A stretch of DNA of 64,000 nt from Caldilineaceae bacterium. Lineage in GTDB: Bacteria; Chloroflexota; Anaerolineae; Caldilineales; Caldilineaceae. The stretch covers positions 59,851 through 123,850 of the forward strand of contig JACKBC010000017.1 of NCBI GenBank assembly GCA_020634755.1, written 5' to 3'. The notes under the pieces are model-generated. The model saw only the letters and a program-made list of their open reading frames with translations. It had not been told where the DNA came from and made no database searches. Shown here piece after piece: positions 1-8,624 of the stretch; positions within the stretch are counted from its first letter, which is position 1, and each line of letters begins with the position of its first letter. Both the position numbers and the translations under genes were made by a program.

Positions 1-10
1 GTATCACCCT

Positions 11-955
11 ATGGACCTTCAGCAACTTACCGCGTTTGACCGCATTGTGCGGCAGGGCAGCTTTAGCCGGGCCGCCCGCGAATTGCATATTGCGCAGCCC
101 ACCATTAGCGCCCGCATCCAAGCCCTAGAGCAGGAAGTGGGCGGGCCGCTATTGGCGCGCTCCAACCAAGGCGTCAAGTTGACGGCGCTGGGCGTCAGCT
201 TTCTGCCATACGCCCGCCGCGCCCTGGCCGCCATGATGGATGGCGCCGTGGCCGTGGCCGAAGCGCAGCGCGGTCAACGCGGCCGCATTTCCATTGGCGT
301 GCTGGGGTCAATGGCAGAAACACTGCTGGCGCCGGCGCTGGTGCAATTTCAGGCCAAACATCCCACTGTCGAGTGCTACGTACGCTCGGCCGATCACCTC
401 TATCTAATCGAAATGCTCTACGATGGCGTGGTCGATCTGGCCATTGTGGCCTGGCCCTGCGTGCAGCCCTTGACGGGCGATCTGCAACCATTGCTGCACT
501 TTCATGAACCGGCTCCCTTTGTCACGCACAGCCGGCACCCCTTTGCGCGTCTAGGAGGCGTCACCCAAGCCCAAATTGCGCAGTCGGACACGCGCTTCTT
601 GCCGCTGCGCTGGTGGCAAATTACGCCCCCAGAGATTATGCAGCTTGCGGCCAGGGCGCGCTTTTCTTCCGATCTCCCGCGCGAAATTGCCGTTTACATT
701 ACCCGTACGGGTCATGCATTTGGCTTTTTTACACAGGCCATTGTGGCCAATGAGTTGGAGGAAGGTTCGCTGGTCACTGTGCCGGTGTTGGATATGCGGC
801 CCATCTATCGCGATAGCGCCCTGGTGCGCTTGGACCGACCCACCGAATTATCGCCCGCGGACGTGGCGCTTGTTGAAATGATTCGGGAGCGCGCGTTACG
901 GCTTGGGCTGCTATCCGATGTACAATTATATAAGACTTACGCAAACCTGGAGTAA
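11..955 (+). CDS. LysR family transcriptional regulator
   Basis: 314 aa, the normal length for LysR regulators. Residues 1-60 form the winged helix-turn-helix with the family pattern (LTAFDRIVRQGSFSRAAREL, then QPTISARIQALE). Residues 90-300 fit the periplasmic-binding-like effector domain. It is probably a DNA-binding activator or repressor of a catabolic gene set; the co-directional aldolase/GH3 run downstream is a candidate target, which is inference. The ATG at 11 is too close to the window edge to judge its ribosome site. The last seven residues (KTYANLE) and the stop codon are read from a family A palindromic element starting at 934, so the native C-terminus appears to have been replaced by repeat sequence. 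Confidence 0.93.
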   Translation: MDLQQLTAFDRIVRQGSFSRAARELHIAQPTISARIQALEQEVGGPLLARSNQGVKLTALGVSFLPYARRALAAMMDGAVAVAEAQRGQRGRISIGVLGSMAETLLAPALVQFQAKHPTVECYVRSADHLYLIEMLYDGVVDLAIVAWPCVQPLTGDLQPLLHFHEPAPFVTHSRHPFARLGGVTQAQIAQSDTRFLPLRWWQITPPEIMQLAARARFSSDLPREIAVYITRTGHAFGFFTQAIVANELEEGSLVTVPVLDMRPIYRDSALVRLDRPTELSPADVALVEMIRERALRLGLLSDVQLYKTYANLE

Positions 956-1012
956 AATTGCCTGGTCAGTGACATGCGCTTTCCCCGACAAACCACTGGC
1001 GCTGTGTAAGTC
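934..1012. repeat. Family A palindromic element, copy A1
   Basis: 79 bp with inverted ends GACTTACGCA / TGTGTAAGTC. Read on the minus strand it aligns along its whole length with the copies at 31979, 36204 and 39404, including the internal block GGCAATTTT. It overlaps the 3' end of the LysR gene and supplies its stop codon. Confidence 0.8.
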
Positions 1013-1033
1013 GTGTTATCGTATATATGCATA

Positions 1034-1119
1034 ATTAGTAGATCACAATGAGAAGAGATAGGGCTGGATTTGTCAATCGAGTTCAGCGCCACATCGCTAC
1101 ACCGTTGTAGTGTACTGAT
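1034..1119. repeat. Family C palindromic element, copy C1
   Basis: 86 bp, from ATTAGTAGATCACAATG to CCGTTGTAGTGTACTGAT. The ends are imperfect inverted repeats of each other and the whole matches the 88-bp family C consensus. It lies 22 bp after copy A1 and fills most of the gap before the next gene. Confidence 0.78.
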
Positions 1120-1172
1120 GCTATAAATTTACGACTTTGCTGTTTTGTATTTTACGTTCATCAGGAGAAAAA

Positions 1173-1877
1173 ATGACCCTTTCTGCACAGGACAAAAAGA
1201 TAATCGCCCAGTTGGCGCAGCAACATGGTGTGAGTCAGAATGCCGTTGAAGCGCTGTGGGTTGCAGTCCAAGCCAGCAACGGCAGCGCGGCCCAATTTAG
1301 CCATCCGGAGCTGGGCGGCATGGGCCAGTGGATGGCTGGCGGCATGACCATGATTGGTGATTTTTCCAACTATCGCCTGCAAGCCGCCGTGGCTGATATA
1401 TGCACGGTGCTGGCAAACCATTTGCGCACCCGCAGCGCCGAGCCAGTGGTAAACGCTGCGCCGGTTGCCAGCCAACGCCAAACGCAGAGCAGCGGAACGT
1501 CGGTTGAGCCTGCCGCTGGTAAATCCCCAAGCACCCAGAAACCGAGCATTTTGGGCGCCATTGGCAAAAAGCTTTTTGCCAGCGGTTCCCCAACGCCCCA
1601 GCCCGCGCCAGCAGCCACCGGATCCAATTGGTGGCCGTCAGAGCTGGGTTTCCCCAGCGGCAGCGGCTCGCAAAACAATATGCACTATGCCTATTTTAGC
1701 GGCGCCAAACGGCTGGCGTTGCGCATCAACAATCGCGTCACCATTTACGACACGGCGGATCATCAAATTGGCGGCGTATCGCAGCAGCAAGACGCGCGGC
1801 AGACCGTCACCTTTCAAAGCCAGCAGGGCGATGTTGCCGTTTCGCAGCTAAAAAAAGTGAGTGAGTACACCATATGA
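1173..1877 (+). CDS. Conserved protein of unknown function
   Basis: 234 aa from the ATG at 1173, chosen because AGGAGA lies 5 bases upstream; an ATG 36 bases earlier has no such site. Residues 1-80 are helical and resemble a small helix-turn-helix-like or SHOCT-type region (LSAQDKKIIAQLAQQHGVSQ). A Ser/Pro/Gln linker follows at about 95-150. The C-terminal 80 residues contain a motif I associate with conserved bacterial hypothetical proteins (NWWPSELGFPSGSGSQNNM, then YDTADHQIGGVSQQQ). No catalytic motif or signal peptide is visible. The stop overlaps the next start codon as ATGA, so it is probably translated together with the DapA-like gene. Function unknown. Confidence 0.8.
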   Translation: MTLSAQDKKIIAQLAQQHGVSQNAVEALWVAVQASNGSAAQFSHPELGGMGQWMAGGMTMIGDFSNYRLQAAVADICTVLANHLRTRSAEPVVNAAPVASQRQTQSSGTSVEPAAGKSPSTQKPSILGAIGKKLFASGSPTPQPAPAATGSNWWPSELGFPSGSGSQNNMHYAYFSGAKRLALRINNRVTIYDTADHQIGGVSQQQDARQTVTFQSQQGDVAVSQLKKVSEYTI

Positions 1878-2764
1878 ACAGTCAAACCATGCGCGGTGTC
1901 TACCCCATCTTAGTGACGCCCTTTCATGAAGATGGCCGCATTGACGAGGAAAGTTTGCGCCGCCTGATCGATTTCAACATTGAGGCGGGCGTCCACGGAT
2001 TGGGCGTGGCGTTAGGCAGCGAAATCTACAAACTGTCCGAAGCCGAGCGCGATCTGATGACGCGCGTGGTGGTAGAGCAGGCCGCGGGCCGCGTCAAGGT
2101 GGTCATCAACACGGGCGCGCCGGGCGCCGATTTGGCCATTCATTACAGCCGTCGGGCGCAAGAATTGGGCGCCGATGCGCTCATGATCCTGCCGCCGGCG
2201 TTTATGCCAGCCGGCGCGGCCGAGGTTATGGAATATTATGGCGCTATTTCCGATGCCGTGCAGATCCCCATTTTCATGCAGGATGTAGTCACCTCAACCA
2301 TTCCGGCCGGGCTGGCGCGGCAAGTGGCGCAAGCGTGCAAGTGGGTGCAATACATCAAAGTGGAGAGCGCGCCCATTACGGCCAAGGTGGCCGACATGGT
2401 CAGCACAGCAGGGGAAGAGTTAACCGTCTTTGGCGGGGCCGGCGGCGGTTATTTTATCGAAGAGATGCGGCGTGGCTCGGTGGGAACCATGCCCTTTTGC
2501 AGCCAGCCCGAAGCCTTTGTGCAGATCTGGAATCACTTTCAGGATGGGGATGAAGCCGCCGCCCGCGCCGTTTTTAACCAGATGCTGATCCCCATTAGCC
2601 GCATATCTGGCCAGGGCGTCGGCCTGTTTCACGAAATACACAAAGAGTTGTTGCGCCACCGCGGCATTATCCGCACCAGCAAAGTGCGCAGCCCGGCCCC
2701 CAGCATGGATGCATTGACGCGGCGCGAGCTTCAGCAGTTGCTGGATGAGCTGTATCCGCAATAA
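1874..2764 (+). CDS. DapA/NAL family class I aldolase-like protein
   Basis: 296 aa, the size of dihydrodipicolinate synthase / N-acetylneuraminate lyase TIM barrels. The Schiff-base lysine is in YIKVE (Lys162), and the N-terminal PILVTPFHEDGRIDEESL pattern is typical. Two signatures of true DHDPS are missing: the GTTGE loop reads ALGSE, and the proton-relay Tyr expected in an LYNVP-type strand is replaced (IPIFMQDVV). It is therefore more likely a sugar-acid or keto-acid aldolase/dehydratase than DapA. Its start overlaps the upstream gene by 4 bases, suggesting one transcript with it and with the GH3 gene downstream. Confidence 0.85.
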   Translation: MNSQTMRGVYPILVTPFHEDGRIDEESLRRLIDFNIEAGVHGLGVALGSEIYKLSEAERDLMTRVVVEQAAGRVKVVINTGAPGADLAIHYSRRAQELGADALMILPPAFMPAGAAEVMEYYGAISDAVQIPIFMQDVVTSTIPAGLARQVAQACKWVQYIKVESAPITAKVADMVSTAGEELTVFGGAGGGYFIEEMRRGSVGTMPFCSQPEAFVQIWNHFQDGDEAAARAVFNQMLIPISRISGQGVGLFHEIHKELLRHRGIIRTSKVRSPAPSMDALTRRELQQLLDELYPQ

Positions 2765-2877
2765 TGTCCACGGCACTTTAGACGAAATGACTCGGCAGAC
2801 CAATGAAAGGGCCGGGGACGACCATCACCTGTATGCCGGTTGAGCCGACAAACGTCAATGAAGAAAGGCTTCCCATT

Positions 2878-4509
2878 ATGTATAACACGCTGGCTCCGCC
2901 ACAAGCACAGTGGGTGGATCGCACCCTCAACGGCTTGTCGCTCACACAGGCCGTGGCCCAATTGTTCAATGTGTCTCGCCCGCTGGAAGATGCGGCGGCG
3001 TGGCTGCAAATTCTGGACCAAACGCCAGTGGGCTGTATGTCGGTGCGCACCAAATCGGCTGCCACCTATGCGCAGATCGTACGGGAGGTGCAGCAACATG
3101 CGCCCATTCCGCTGCTGGTGGTGGCCAACATGGAACATGGCGCGGCGGAATGGCCCGACCACGGCACCGATTTCCCCATGCTCATGGCGGCCGGCGCGGC
3201 CAATGATGAAGCGCTGGTGGCCCAGCTTGGCCAGGCCACCGCGGTAGAGGCGCGCCAGATCGGCGTCAATTGGGTGCTGACGCCCGCCATTGATCTCAAC
3301 TACAACTTTAACAACCCGGTCACTAATATTCGCGCCTTTGGCGACCAGCCGGACCTGGTCGCCCGCCTGGCCATACCGCTGATCCACGCCTTGCAGCAAC
3401 ATGGCGTGGCGGCCACGGCCAAGCACTTCCCCGGCGATGGCATGGATGATCGCGACCAGCATTTGGCCACCACCATCAATCACTTGCCATTCGACCAATG
3501 GCTGGAGACCTATGGGTCCGTTTGGCAGCAGGTGATCCAAGCCGGGGTGATGACCATTATGCCGGGCCATATTTCGCTGCCCGACTATCAAGGCTATGGT
3601 CACAATCCCGATGACGCGCCTCCGGCCACCCACTGTGACAAATTGCTGATTCAGCTTTTGCGCCAGGAATTAGGCTATACGGGTCTCATTGTGTCCGACA
3701 GCACCAGCATGATCGGGCTAACTTCGCGCGCCGCGCCCGCCGAGCGCATTGTCAACAGCCTGGCGGCGGGCATCGATCTCTATTTGGGCGCCAATCCAGA
3801 ATACGATCTGGGCTATGTTTTGCAGGCCGTGCGCGATGGGCGCTTGCGTGAAGAGCGCATCTATCAGGCGGCGAGCCGTGTGTTGACGTTAAAGGCGCAA
3901 CTCGGTCTGGTTGATGCACCATTGGGGCCGGCGCCGACCACTCAAGAACAAGCGTCTTTTGGCCAAGCCGCCCAAGCGCTGGCGGACAAGAGCATTACCA
4001 TTGTGCGCGGCGCCGAACAGATGCCGGCGCCATTGGAAGCCGGCGCCAAAGTGCTCACCGTGACCGTTGCCAAATTGAACCCACTCTTTGGCCAGAAAGA
4101 TCTGGAAATCTTTGACGCAGAGCTACAGCAGCGCGGCTTTCAGGTTGAACATTTGCTCAACCCCAAAACGGCCGAATTGCAGGCCGCGGCCCAAGAGTGC
4201 GCCGCCGTCTTTATCAACGTCTACGTCACGCCAATGACCACCATGGGCACGGCGCGCGTAACGCTGGACAGCTTTGCCACCTGGGGCTGGCGCGCCCTTT
4301 TTACCGAGCACCCGCACGTGTTCTATACCAGCTTTGGCAGCCCCTATCTGCTCTATGAGCTGCCCCATATTCCCAATCTGCTCCTTGCGTACGGTGGCGC
4401 CGAAACGTCCCAACGTGCGGCCGTCAAAGTCTGGCTGGGCGAAATGGCGGCGCAAGGCGTGCTGCCGGTAACGCTGCCGCAAACCCGGGTGAGACCGTTA
4501 GCGGACTGA
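2878..4509 (+). CDS. Glycoside hydrolase family 3, beta-N-acetylhexosaminidase-like
   Basis: 543 aa from the ATG at 2878, preceded by AGAAAGG; an in-frame ATG at 2803 has no ribosome site. GH3 barrel motifs are clear: the NagZ-type His-loop AKHFPGDGMDDRDQH near residue 182, which supplies the Asp-His acid/base dyad in N-acetylglucosaminidases, and the nucleophile segment GLIVSDSTSM with Asp near 274. A C-terminal alpha/beta sandwich follows. NagZ enzymes release GlcNAc from muropeptides or chitobiose-like chains. No signal peptide is seen, so it probably acts in the cytoplasm. The neighbouring aldolase-like and ureohydrolase genes suggest amino-sugar catabolism, which is inference. Confidence 0.9.
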   Translation: MYNTLAPPQAQWVDRTLNGLSLTQAVAQLFNVSRPLEDAAAWLQILDQTPVGCMSVRTKSAATYAQIVREVQQHAPIPLLVVANMEHGAAEWPDHGTDFPMLMAAGAANDEALVAQLGQATAVEARQIGVNWVLTPAIDLNYNFNNPVTNIRAFGDQPDLVARLAIPLIHALQQHGVAATAKHFPGDGMDDRDQHLATTINHLPFDQWLETYGSVWQQVIQAGVMTIMPGHISLPDYQGYGHNPDDAPPATHCDKLLIQLLRQELGYTGLIVSDSTSMIGLTSRAAPAERIVNSLAAGIDLYLGANPEYDLGYVLQAVRDGRLREERIYQAASRVLTLKAQLGLVDAPLGPAPTTQEQASFGQAAQALADKSITIVRGAEQMPAPLEAGAKVLTVTVAKLNPLFGQKDLEIFDAELQQRGFQVEHLLNPKTAELQAAAQECAAVFINVYVTPMTTMGTARVTLDSFATWGWRALFTEHPHVFYTSFGSPYLLYELPHIPNLLLAYGGAETSQRAAVKVWLGEMAAQGVLPVTLPQTRVRPLAD

Positions 4510-4620
4510 GCATTTGCCTGTCAATGTCCGTGCCAAACCGCGCGGCTGTATACAGAGGATGCACAATCGAATTTATGCATAGAAGCGAAGCTGAACCTTG
4601 CCTAAACAACGGAGCTTGCC

Positions 4621-5568
4621 ATGACACACTACTACCCAGCCGACTCATCCAAGACGCCGCGCTTTACCGGCGTGCGCACTTTTGCGCGCTTGCCTCACGT
4701 GCAGGATCTAACCGACGTGGATTTGGCCGTGATCGGCCTGCCCTTTGACACGGGCGTCACTTATCGGGTGGGTGCGCGCTTTGGGCCGGAGGCGGTGCGT
4801 AGCGCATCGGCCATGCTGCGGGCATATAACCCGGAGCTGAAGGTCAAGCCTTTCGATATTCTCTCATGTGTGGATTATGGCGACGCCACGGTCTACCCGG
4901 GCTTTATCCTCGAAAGCTATGAATCCATCACGGCCACGCTGCAACAGGTGGCCAGCCAGGGCGTCATCCCGCTGGATATTGGCGGCGACCATAGCATTGC
5001 GCTGGCCGAGCTGCGGGGGCTGGCCGCCGTGCATGGTCCGCTGGCGCTGGTGCAGTTCGATTCGCACGGCGACCTGTGGGATCGCTATTACGAACGCTTT
5101 GAATATACGCACGGGACCCCTTTTCGGCGGGCGCTAGAGGAAGGGCTGCTGGTGGCAGAGCATTCGGTGCAATTGGGCATGCGCGGTGGTGTATATGGCG
5201 AAGAAGATTTGCAAATCGCCCGCGATTTTGGCTTCACCATGTTGACGACCAGCGAGCTGCTGACCAAAACGCCTGCCGAGATCGGCGCGCTGGTGCGCCA
5301 GACGGTGGGCGATGCCAAAGCCTTTCTCTCGTTTGACATCGACTTTTTTGATCCGGCCTTTGCGCCCGGCACCGGTACGCCGGAAGTGGGTGGTCCCACC
5401 AGCTTTCAAGGGCTGCAATATCTGCGCGCCTGCACCGGCATCAACTGGGTCGGCGGCAGCGTAGTTGAAGTTTTGCCCGCCTATGACCCCAGCCAGATCA
5501 CGGCCCAGCTCGGCGCACAGGTGGCCTATGAATTTATGTCGCTGGTGGCGCTAGAACGTGCTCAATAA
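4621..5568 (+). CDS. Agmatinase/arginase family ureohydrolase
   Basis: 315 aa. All manganese-binding motifs are present: GGDHS near 121, FDSHGD near 146, and SFDIDFFDP near 237 followed by APGTGTPE. These enzymes hydrolyse a guanidino group to urea and an amine. The variant FDSHGD, where agmatinases commonly have FDAHxD, leaves agmatine, guanidinobutyrate or related compounds all possible. GGAG lies 6 bases before the ATG. It follows the GH3 gene in the same direction with a gap of about 110 bases. Confidence 0.92.
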   Translation: MTHYYPADSSKTPRFTGVRTFARLPHVQDLTDVDLAVIGLPFDTGVTYRVGARFGPEAVRSASAMLRAYNPELKVKPFDILSCVDYGDATVYPGFILESYESITATLQQVASQGVIPLDIGGDHSIALAELRGLAAVHGPLALVQFDSHGDLWDRYYERFEYTHGTPFRRALEEGLLVAEHSVQLGMRGGVYGEEDLQIARDFGFTMLTTSELLTKTPAEIGALVRQTVGDAKAFLSFDIDFFDPAFAPGTGTPEVGGPTSFQGLQYLRACTGINWVGGSVVEVLPAYDPSQITAQLGAQVAYEFMSLVALERAQ

Positions 5569-5605
5569 ATTATAACCACCGAAAATACAGAAAGCACAAA
5601 TTCCC

Positions 5606-7099
5606 ATGAATCCAACCAACCTCGGAATTGGCCTACCAACCGGTCCGTTGGGCCTCTTTACACAGCAGACCGACGTGGGCGCAGTCCGTTATCCAGGCGC
5701 CTGCACCTATGACGCCGCGTCACAGACATACACAATCAGCGGCGCCGGCGCCAACATTTGGAACGACCACGACGACTTTCATTTTGTATGGAAGCAGCTC
5801 ACCGGTAATTTTATTGTGACCATGCAGGCAGAGTTTGCGGGTCAGGGCGTCAACGCGCACCGCAAGCTGGGCTGGATGGTGCGCAGCAGCTTGGCCGCCG
5901 ATTCACCCAATGTGAGCACCGGCATCCACGGCGACGGCCTCACATCGCTGCAGTTTCGACGCACGCCCGGCGCCCAAACGGAGGAGATCCGCTCGCCCAT
6001 TACCCACGCCGATGTGATTCAGCTGGAGCGTCGAGGCGACACATATATTATGTCGGCAGCGCGCTTTGGTGACCCGTTTACCGTGGTGCAGGTGGACGAA
6101 CTGCCGCTGGGCGATACGGTTTACGTGGGGCTGTCGGTCTGTTCCCATGAGGACGATGTGGTTGAGCGCGCGGTCTTTGGCAACGTGCGCGTGGTGGAGC
6201 CGGTGCTGCCGGGCTTTGTGCGCGGGCGCGACCCGCTGGGCAGCATGCTGGAGCTTCTGGATATCGAGAGCGGCCAGCGGCAGGTCATCTATGGCGCGCC
6301 GGAAATTTTTGAAGCGCCCAATTGGACGGTGGACGGTCACGCGCTTATTTTTAACCGCGGCGGGCTGCTCTATCGCTTTGATTTGGCCAGCGGCGACATT
6401 GCGCAGATCAACACCGGCGCGGTCACGCAGAACAACAATGACCACGTCCTCTCGTTTGATGGCCGCATGTTGGCCATTAGCAGCCGCGACGATACGCTGA
6501 AAGCATCCGTTATTTACACCGTGCCCATTACAGGTGGCGAGCCCAAACGCATTACGGCCCGTGGCCCCTCCTATCTGCACGGCTGGTCGCCCGATAGCCA
6601 GCACCTGGTCTACACCGCTATGCGAAACGGCGACTTTGACATCTATCGCATTGCGGCTGATGGTGGCGCAGACGGGGCGGCAGAGACGCAGTTGACCACG
6701 GCGCCTGGGCTGGATGACGGTCCCGAATATACGCCCGACGGCCAAACCATCTACTTCAACTCTGTCCGCAGCGGGCTCATGCAGATCTGGCGCATGAATG
6801 CGGACGGTTCCAACCAGCAGCAGGTCACCGACGACGCGTATAACAACTGGTTCCCCCACGTGTCACCCGACGGCCGCTGGATCGCCTTCCTCACCTATCT
6901 GGTGGGCGAAGTAGAGCCCAGCGACCACCCGCCAGCCAAGCGCGTCTATCTCCGGCTCATGCCCACGGACGGCAGCGCGTCCCCGCGGGTCATTGCCTAT
7001 TTGTACGGCGGCCAAGGCACCATGAACGTGCCATCCTGGGCGCCAGACAGCCAGCGCCTGGCCTTTGTGAGCAACAGCGTCACGCTACATTTCAGCTAG
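5606..7099 (+). CDS. DUF1349-like lectin domain plus WD40-like (TolB-type) beta-propeller protein
   Basis: 497 aa. Residues 1-200 resemble a concanavalin-like DUF1349 domain (WNDHDDFHFVWKQLTGNFIV, then LGWMVRSSL). Residues 210-490 carry PD40/TolB blades (FSPD/WSPDSQ followed by DIYRI or QIWRM). There is no signal peptide, so it is probably a cytoplasmic sugar- or polymer-binding protein; no catalytic residues are evident. The last few residues (LHFS) and the stop fall where a CAGCT-rich repeat begins, so the native C-terminus may have been trimmed. It sits between the ureohydrolase and a GH140-like gene. Confidence 0.82.
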   Translation: MNPTNLGIGLPTGPLGLFTQQTDVGAVRYPGACTYDAASQTYTISGAGANIWNDHDDFHFVWKQLTGNFIVTMQAEFAGQGVNAHRKLGWMVRSSLAADSPNVSTGIHGDGLTSLQFRRTPGAQTEEIRSPITHADVIQLERRGDTYIMSAARFGDPFTVVQVDELPLGDTVYVGLSVCSHEDDVVERAVFGNVRVVEPVLPGFVRGRDPLGSMLELLDIESGQRQVIYGAPEIFEAPNWTVDGHALIFNRGGLLYRFDLASGDIAQINTGAVTQNNNDHVLSFDGRMLAISSRDDTLKASVIYTVPITGGEPKRITARGPSYLHGWSPDSQHLVYTAMRNGDFDIYRIAADGGADGAAETQLTTAPGLDDGPEYTPDGQTIYFNSVRSGLMQIWRMNADGSNQQQVTDDAYNNWFPHVSPDGRWIAFLTYLVGEVEPSDHPPAKRVYLRLMPTDGSASPRVIAYLYGGQGTMNVPSWAPDSQRLAFVSNSVTLHFS

Positions 7100-7222
7100 T
7101 CAGCGGTCAGCTCGTCAGCTCGTCAGCACTTCAGCTAGTCAGCTGAAGTGCTGAAATGCTGAACGCTGATAAGCTGAACGCTGATAAGCTGAACGCTGAT
7201 AAGCTGAACGCTGAAATGCTGA
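7091..7222. repeat. CAGCT/GCTGA palindromic repeat with 15-bp tandem units
   Basis: A perfect hairpin has 13-bp arms at 7124-7136 (CAGCACTTCAGCT) and 7141-7153, with a 4-base loop. It is followed by 3.7 tandem copies of the 15-mer GCTGAACGCTGATAA at 7158-7215. The left half is rich in CAGCT and the right half in its complement, so the whole block is one inverted repeat. It may end transcription of the propeller gene. Confidence 0.85.
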
Positions 7223-7247
7223 CAAGCTACAAGAAAGAGAGACAACC

Positions 7248-8546
7248 ATGCACCATTCCCTACAAGTGACGCCCAATGGGCGCTTTTTACAATACGCCGA
7301 CGGCGCGCCCTTTTTCTATTTGGGCGACACGGCCTGGGAGCTGTTTCATCGGCTCGATCTGGATGAAGCGACGCGCTATTTGACCAACCGCGCCGCCAAG
7401 GGCTTTACCGTGATCCAGGCCGTGGTGTTGGGCGAACTGGCCGGTCTTGACACCCCCAATGCCAATGGCGACCGGCCGCTGATCGACAACGACCCCACGC
7501 GCCCCAACGAGACCTATTTTCGCCACGTGGATGCGGTGACGGCCAAAGCCAACGAACTGGGGCTGGTCATGGGCATGTTGCCCACCTGGGGCGCCTATTG
7601 GAAGTCAACCGGCTTGAACGCTAATCCGATTTTTACGCCGGATTCGGCACACGTTTACGGCCGTTTCCTAGGCGAGCGCTATCGCGAAAGTGGTTTAATC
7701 TGGATTTTAGGCGGCGACCGCAACGCCATAGATGCGGGGGAGCGGGCCATTATTGACTCCATGGCCCAAGGTTTGACCGCTGGCGACGGCGGTGCGCATT
7801 TAAAAACGTACCATCCCATTGGGCCAGGACGTTCGGCAGAGATCTTTCCCGCTGCCGACTGGCTCGACTTTCACATGTGCCAAACTTCGCACGGCGCCCA
7901 CGACCACGACAACGGACTGCTGATCGCGGCCGATTACGCGTTGGAGCCGCCCAAGCCCACCGTGGATGGTGAGCCACGCTATGAGACCATCCCAGTCGGT
8001 TTCTACTTTCAAAACCAGAACCGCTACGACCGCTTTGACGCCTATGACGTGCGCCAGGCCGCCTATTGGGCCATGCTGGCCGGCGCTTGCGGACACACAT
8101 ACGGCAACAACAACGTGTGGCAAATGTGGGCGCCCGGCCGCGCTCCGGTGCTGCATGCCGACATCCCGTGGTACGAAGCGGTGGATCACCCCGGCGCGTT
8201 TCAGATGGGGCTGCTGCGCCGCATCTTTGAGGCATATGAGTATCAACAGTTGCGGCCCACGGCCGACTTTGTGGTGGATGGCCCGCGCCACGGCGGGGCC
8301 AAGATCCGCGCCGCGCTGGCCACAGACGGTTCGTTTGCCTTTGTCTATTCGCCGCGCGGCGCCGCCGTCACCGTGGCGCGCAGCCAACTCAAGGCGGCGC
8401 GCGTCAAAGAGATCTGGTTTGATCCGCGCTACGGCAGCCTGCACCACATCCACACCAGCGACACCGGCGCGTTTCAAACATACACGCCACCCACGTCTGG
8501 CCGCGGCAACGACTGGCTGCTGATTTTGGATGGACGCGATGCTTGA
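7248..8546 (+). CDS. DUF4038 / GH140-like glycoside hydrolase
   Basis: 432 aa. The start of the protein matches the DUF4038 (apiosidase-like) pattern: a beta-rich lead-in (FLQYADGAPFFYLGDTAWEL), a helix pair, then GFTVIQAVVLGELAG. WILGGDRNAID near residue 150 is the conserved strand end carrying an acidic catalytic candidate. The C-terminal 90 residues resemble the collagen-binding-like domain often attached. Characterised GH140 members release apiose from rhamnogalacturonan II. No signal peptide is seen, so a cytoplasmic role on imported oligosaccharide is likely. The ATG follows an AGAAAGAGAG purine run. Confidence 0.87.
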   Translation: MHHSLQVTPNGRFLQYADGAPFFYLGDTAWELFHRLDLDEATRYLTNRAAKGFTVIQAVVLGELAGLDTPNANGDRPLIDNDPTRPNETYFRHVDAVTAKANELGLVMGMLPTWGAYWKSTGLNANPIFTPDSAHVYGRFLGERYRESGLIWILGGDRNAIDAGERAIIDSMAQGLTAGDGGAHLKTYHPIGPGRSAEIFPAADWLDFHMCQTSHGAHDHDNGLLIAADYALEPPKPTVDGEPRYETIPVGFYFQNQNRYDRFDAYDVRQAAYWAMLAGACGHTYGNNNVWQMWAPGRAPVLHADIPWYEAVDHPGAFQMGLLRRIFEAYEYQQLRPTADFVVDGPRHGGAKIRAALATDGSFAFVYSPRGAAVTVARSQLKAARVKEIWFDPRYGSLHHIHTSDTGAFQTYTPPTSGRGNDWLLILDGRDA

Positions 8547-8572
8547 GACCAAACCAGACTACCACCCCGTTC

Positions 8573-8605
8573 CCTAAGCGCCCACACGCGGTTTGGGCGC
8601 TTAGG
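8573..8605. terminator. Bidirectional hairpin between convergent genes
   Basis: Perfect 12-bp stem CCTAAGCGCCCA / TGGGCGCTTAGG with a 9-base loop. It lies between the GH140-like gene on plus and the oxygenase gene on minus. There is no long T run on either side. Confidence 0.7.
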
Positions 8606-8624
8606 CTTCGAGGAACTTCGCTGG

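Noticed and set aside
2731..3633. Long minus-strand open frame over the GH3 gene
   Set aside because: Antisense to a protein with clear GH3 motifs; Arg/His-rich composition without family pattern, a by-product of high GC.
7158..7215. Possible iteron-type origin or CRISPR
   Set aside because: 15-bp tandem units without spacers, part of a larger inverted CAGCT repeat; no replication gene nearby.
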